From an uncultured Erysipelotrichaceae bacterium (GTDB lineage: Bacteria > Bacillota_I > Bacilli_A > RFN20 > CAG-288), in contig CACXYG010000064.1 in assembly GCA_902771745.1 (NCBI GenBank), forward strand, positions 1 through 7,520: a DNA stretch of 7,520 bases, in the 5' to 3' direction. The notes below the pieces were generated by a model. The model ran no database searches, was not told where the DNA came from, and worked only from the letters and a program-made list of their open reading frames with translations. Of this stretch, positions 6,566 through 7,520 are shown one piece after another (the stretch's first letter is position 1; every line of letters starts with the position of its first letter). Both the position numbers and the translations under genes were made by a program.

Positions 6566-6579
6566 GTTGCCTTCTATCT

Positions 6580-6611
6580 ATTATATTACCTTATTAGAAG
6601 CGCTTTCTCAA
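6580..6611 (-). promoter_or_regulatory. Promoter of the SDR gene
   Basis: On the minus strand TTGAGA (6611-6606, one mismatch to TTGACA) is followed after 17 bp by TAATAT (6588-6583), which overlaps a perfect TATAAT (6585-6580) at 20-bp spacing. Either -10 predicts a leader of roughly 39-42 nt carrying the AGGAGG site. Confidence 0.65.
6594..6609. promoter_or_regulatory. cre-like site within the SDR promoter
   Basis: The segment centred on the 8-bp palindrome AAGCGCTT (6598-6605) resembles the CcpA-binding consensus WTGNNARCGNWWWCAW with three mismatches (the G and the last A and W). It lies between -35 and -10, where a bound repressor would block transcription. Catabolite control is an inference only. 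Confidence 0.3.
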
Positions 6612-6640
6612 CTGCTTTTGACATATTTAGTAGCAAAAAG

Positions 6641-6664
6641 GCGTGAAAAGTATCTTTTCCATGC
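6641..6664. repeat. Inverted repeat between SDR and esterase promoters
   Basis: GCGTGAAAAG (6641-6650) and CTTTTCCATGC (6654-6664) pair across a 3-nt loop with one bulge and one G-U type mismatch. On the minus strand the stem is followed by C and five Ts (6639-6635), resembling a weak terminator that would stop antisense transcripts before the SDR promoter. An operator role is the alternative. Confidence 0.4.
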
Positions 6665-6690
6665 TTAACGCAACCTTTTCATTATACAAG

Positions 6691-6699
6691 TGTTAAAAT
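6691..6699 (+). promoter_or_regulatory. Candidate extended -10 promoter of the esterase gene
   Basis: TGTTAAAAT matches TGnTATAAT with one mismatch, the same form as TGATAAAAT before the peptidase gene. There is no clear -35 box. The predicted transcript start near 6706 is 2 nt before ATG 6708, implying a leaderless mRNA. Confidence 0.45.
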
Positions 6700-6707
6700 A
6701 CTCAAGT

Positions 6708-7484
6708 ATGAACAAGAAAACTATCACAGAAAACTCATTCTTTCTCCATCGCAATATGAAGATCAATTCTTATGGTTCCTCTAAGGGTTATCCACTTCTA
6801 GTCATTCCTACCCAAGATGGAACTGCCGATGACTATGAAAGATTCGGTATGATTGACGCTTTAAAAGACTATATTGATAACAACATCATCCATGTCTTTT
6901 GCGTGGATTCTGTCGATAAGGATTCCTTTTCGGATATTCATGGTGATAAAGAAAAAAGAATCCAGTTACAAGAACAGTACTTCAACTATATCAACAAGGA
7001 AGTCGTCACCTATATCCATAGAATCAACCACTCCACCAATCGTATCCTACTTACGGGTAACTCCATGGGTGGCTATCACTCCGCCAATCTCTTTTTAAGA
7101 AACCCTCAAACCTTTGAAGGCTGTATTTGTCTTAGTGGTGTCTATGACGCTTCTTACTTCTTTGATGGCTGGATGAATGACTTAGTAAAACTAAATTCAC
7201 CCGTTCATTATCTACAGGATATGAAAGAAGATGATCCAAAAGTCAAACTCTATCAGGATAGAAGTATCATCTTATGTATCGGACAAGGCCGTTGGGAAGA
7301 AGAAGGCTTAGCTACCCAACCGATATTGACCAAAGAATTCGAAAGACTACATATACCAGTTTTCTCTGATTACTGGGGATATGATGTCGATCATGACTGG
7401 CCCTGGTGGCAAAAAGAGATTGTCTATCTTTTACCAAAAGCACTCGCGAAAGTCTATTCTCATTACCCATATAGAAAGCATTAG
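6708..7484 (+). CDS. Alpha/beta-hydrolase esterase, COG4947-like
   Basis: This 258-residue protein resembles uncharacterised predicted esterases (COG4947, near the putative esterase family PF00756). The nucleophile elbow is GNSMGG with Ser119. LSGVYD (142-147) follows at the place typical of this group. CIGQGRWEEE (190-199) carries a candidate catalytic acid or adjacent loop. WGYDVDHDWPWW (223-234) is the signature end, with His229 the likely catalytic His. There is no signal peptide or membrane segment, so it should act in the cytoplasm; the substrate is unknown. An upstream in-frame GTG at 6690 would add six residues, but neither start has a Shine-Dalgarno. ATG 6708 is preferred because it fits the family N-terminus and an extended -10 lies just upstream of it and downstream of the GTG. 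The stop overlaps a terminator, so the gene ends its transcript. Confidence 0.9.
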   Translation: MNKKTITENSFFLHRNMKINSYGSSKGYPLLVIPTQDGTADDYERFGMIDALKDYIDNNIIHVFCVDSVDKDSFSDIHGDKEKRIQLQEQYFNYINKEVVTYIHRINHSTNRILLTGNSMGGYHSANLFLRNPQTFEGCICLSGVYDASYFFDGWMNDLVKLNSPVHYLQDMKEDDPKVKLYQDRSIILCIGQGRWEEEGLATQPILTKEFERLHIPVFSDYWGYDVDHDWPWWQKEIVYLLPKALAKVYSHYPYRKH

Positions 7485-7515
7485 CACGATAGCGCACCTA
7501 TCGTGCTTTTCTTTT
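7483..7515 (+). terminator. Intrinsic terminator of the esterase gene, stem overlapping the stop codon
   Basis: AGCACGATAG (7483-7492) and CTATCGTGCT (7498-7507) form a perfect 10-bp stem with a 5-nt loop, followed by TTTCTTTT. The first two stem bases are the last two of the TAG stop. Confidence 0.92.
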
Positions 7516-7519
7516 GACA
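7514..7519 (+). promoter_or_regulatory. Possible -35 box of a downstream promoter at the window edge
   Basis: A perfect TTGACA directly follows the terminator tail. Its -10 would lie beyond the window, so this cannot be confirmed here. Confidence 0.25.
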
Positions 7520-7520
7520 A

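Noticed and set aside
6618..6623. Perfect TTGACA as a -35 box for the esterase
   Set aside because: No -10-like hexamer occurs at 15-19 bp; the better -10 elements are about 60-70 bp downstream.
6690..6707. GTG 6690 as the esterase start
   Set aside because: No Shine-Dalgarno, it precedes the likely -10, and the six extra residues do not fit the family N-terminus. It remains a possible alternative.
7312..7497. 61-codon minus-strand open frame opposite the esterase end
   Set aside because: It starts inside the esterase terminator and covers the conserved HDWPWW region in antisense.
1..7520. Alternative genetic code (UGA as Trp), considered because of the Mollicutes-like flavour
   Set aside because: All five genes read full length in the standard code with TGG for Trp. 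The four visible stops are TAA or TAG, so the window gives no evidence for recoding.
1..7520. Mobile element, CRISPR array, prophage or tRNA
   Set aside because: No transposase or integrase motif, regularly spaced repeats or cloverleaf sequence was found by eye on either strand.

Overview
The window comes from an AT-rich bacterial genome with low-GC Gram-positive (Bacillota) features: AGGAGG-type ribosome binding sites, TATAAT-type promoters, U-tailed intrinsic terminators, and envelope genes such as uppP and a VanZ-family gene. An Erysipelotrichia- or Mollicutes-related gut lineage would fit, but that is an inference from style and gene content. All five genes read through in the standard genetic code. 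No rRNA, tRNA, insertion sequence, CRISPR array or phage gene was seen.

Layout. (1) Positions 1-846, minus strand: undecaprenyl-diphosphatase (uppP), cut off at its C-terminus by the window edge, with an unusually long hydrophilic loop. (2) 847-1081: a divergent intergenic region with a promoter on each side and two AT-rich inverted repeats. (3) 1082-3958, plus: a full-length M16C zinc metallopeptidase of the PreP/Cym1 type. (4) 4025-5545, plus: a membrane protein in which about four bacterial Ig-like (Big_2-like) domains appear to sit inside a VanZ domain, between its first and second membrane helices. This is the most unusual object here. (5) 5546-5601: two abutting intrinsic terminators, one per strand. 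(6) 5602-6534, minus: an extended SDR sugar-nucleotide enzyme resembling GDP-4-keto-6-deoxymannose reductase. (7) 6535-6707: a second divergent intergenic region with palindromes and promoters. (8) 6708-7484, plus: a COG4947-like alpha/beta-hydrolase esterase, followed at once by a terminator whose stem overlaps the stop codon.

How the genes relate. uppP (lipid-carrier recycling), the VanZ/Ig protein and the nucleotide-sugar enzyme all fit a cell-envelope theme, but the alternating strands and separate terminators argue against a single operon. Only the peptidase and the VanZ/Ig gene could share a transcript (66-nt gap, no U-tailed terminator between them). I see no defence, mobile or multi-gene novel system. 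The strongest candidates for something undescribed are the Ig-in-VanZ architecture, the two plus-strand genes that lack a Shine-Dalgarno sequence, and the regulatory inverted repeats.
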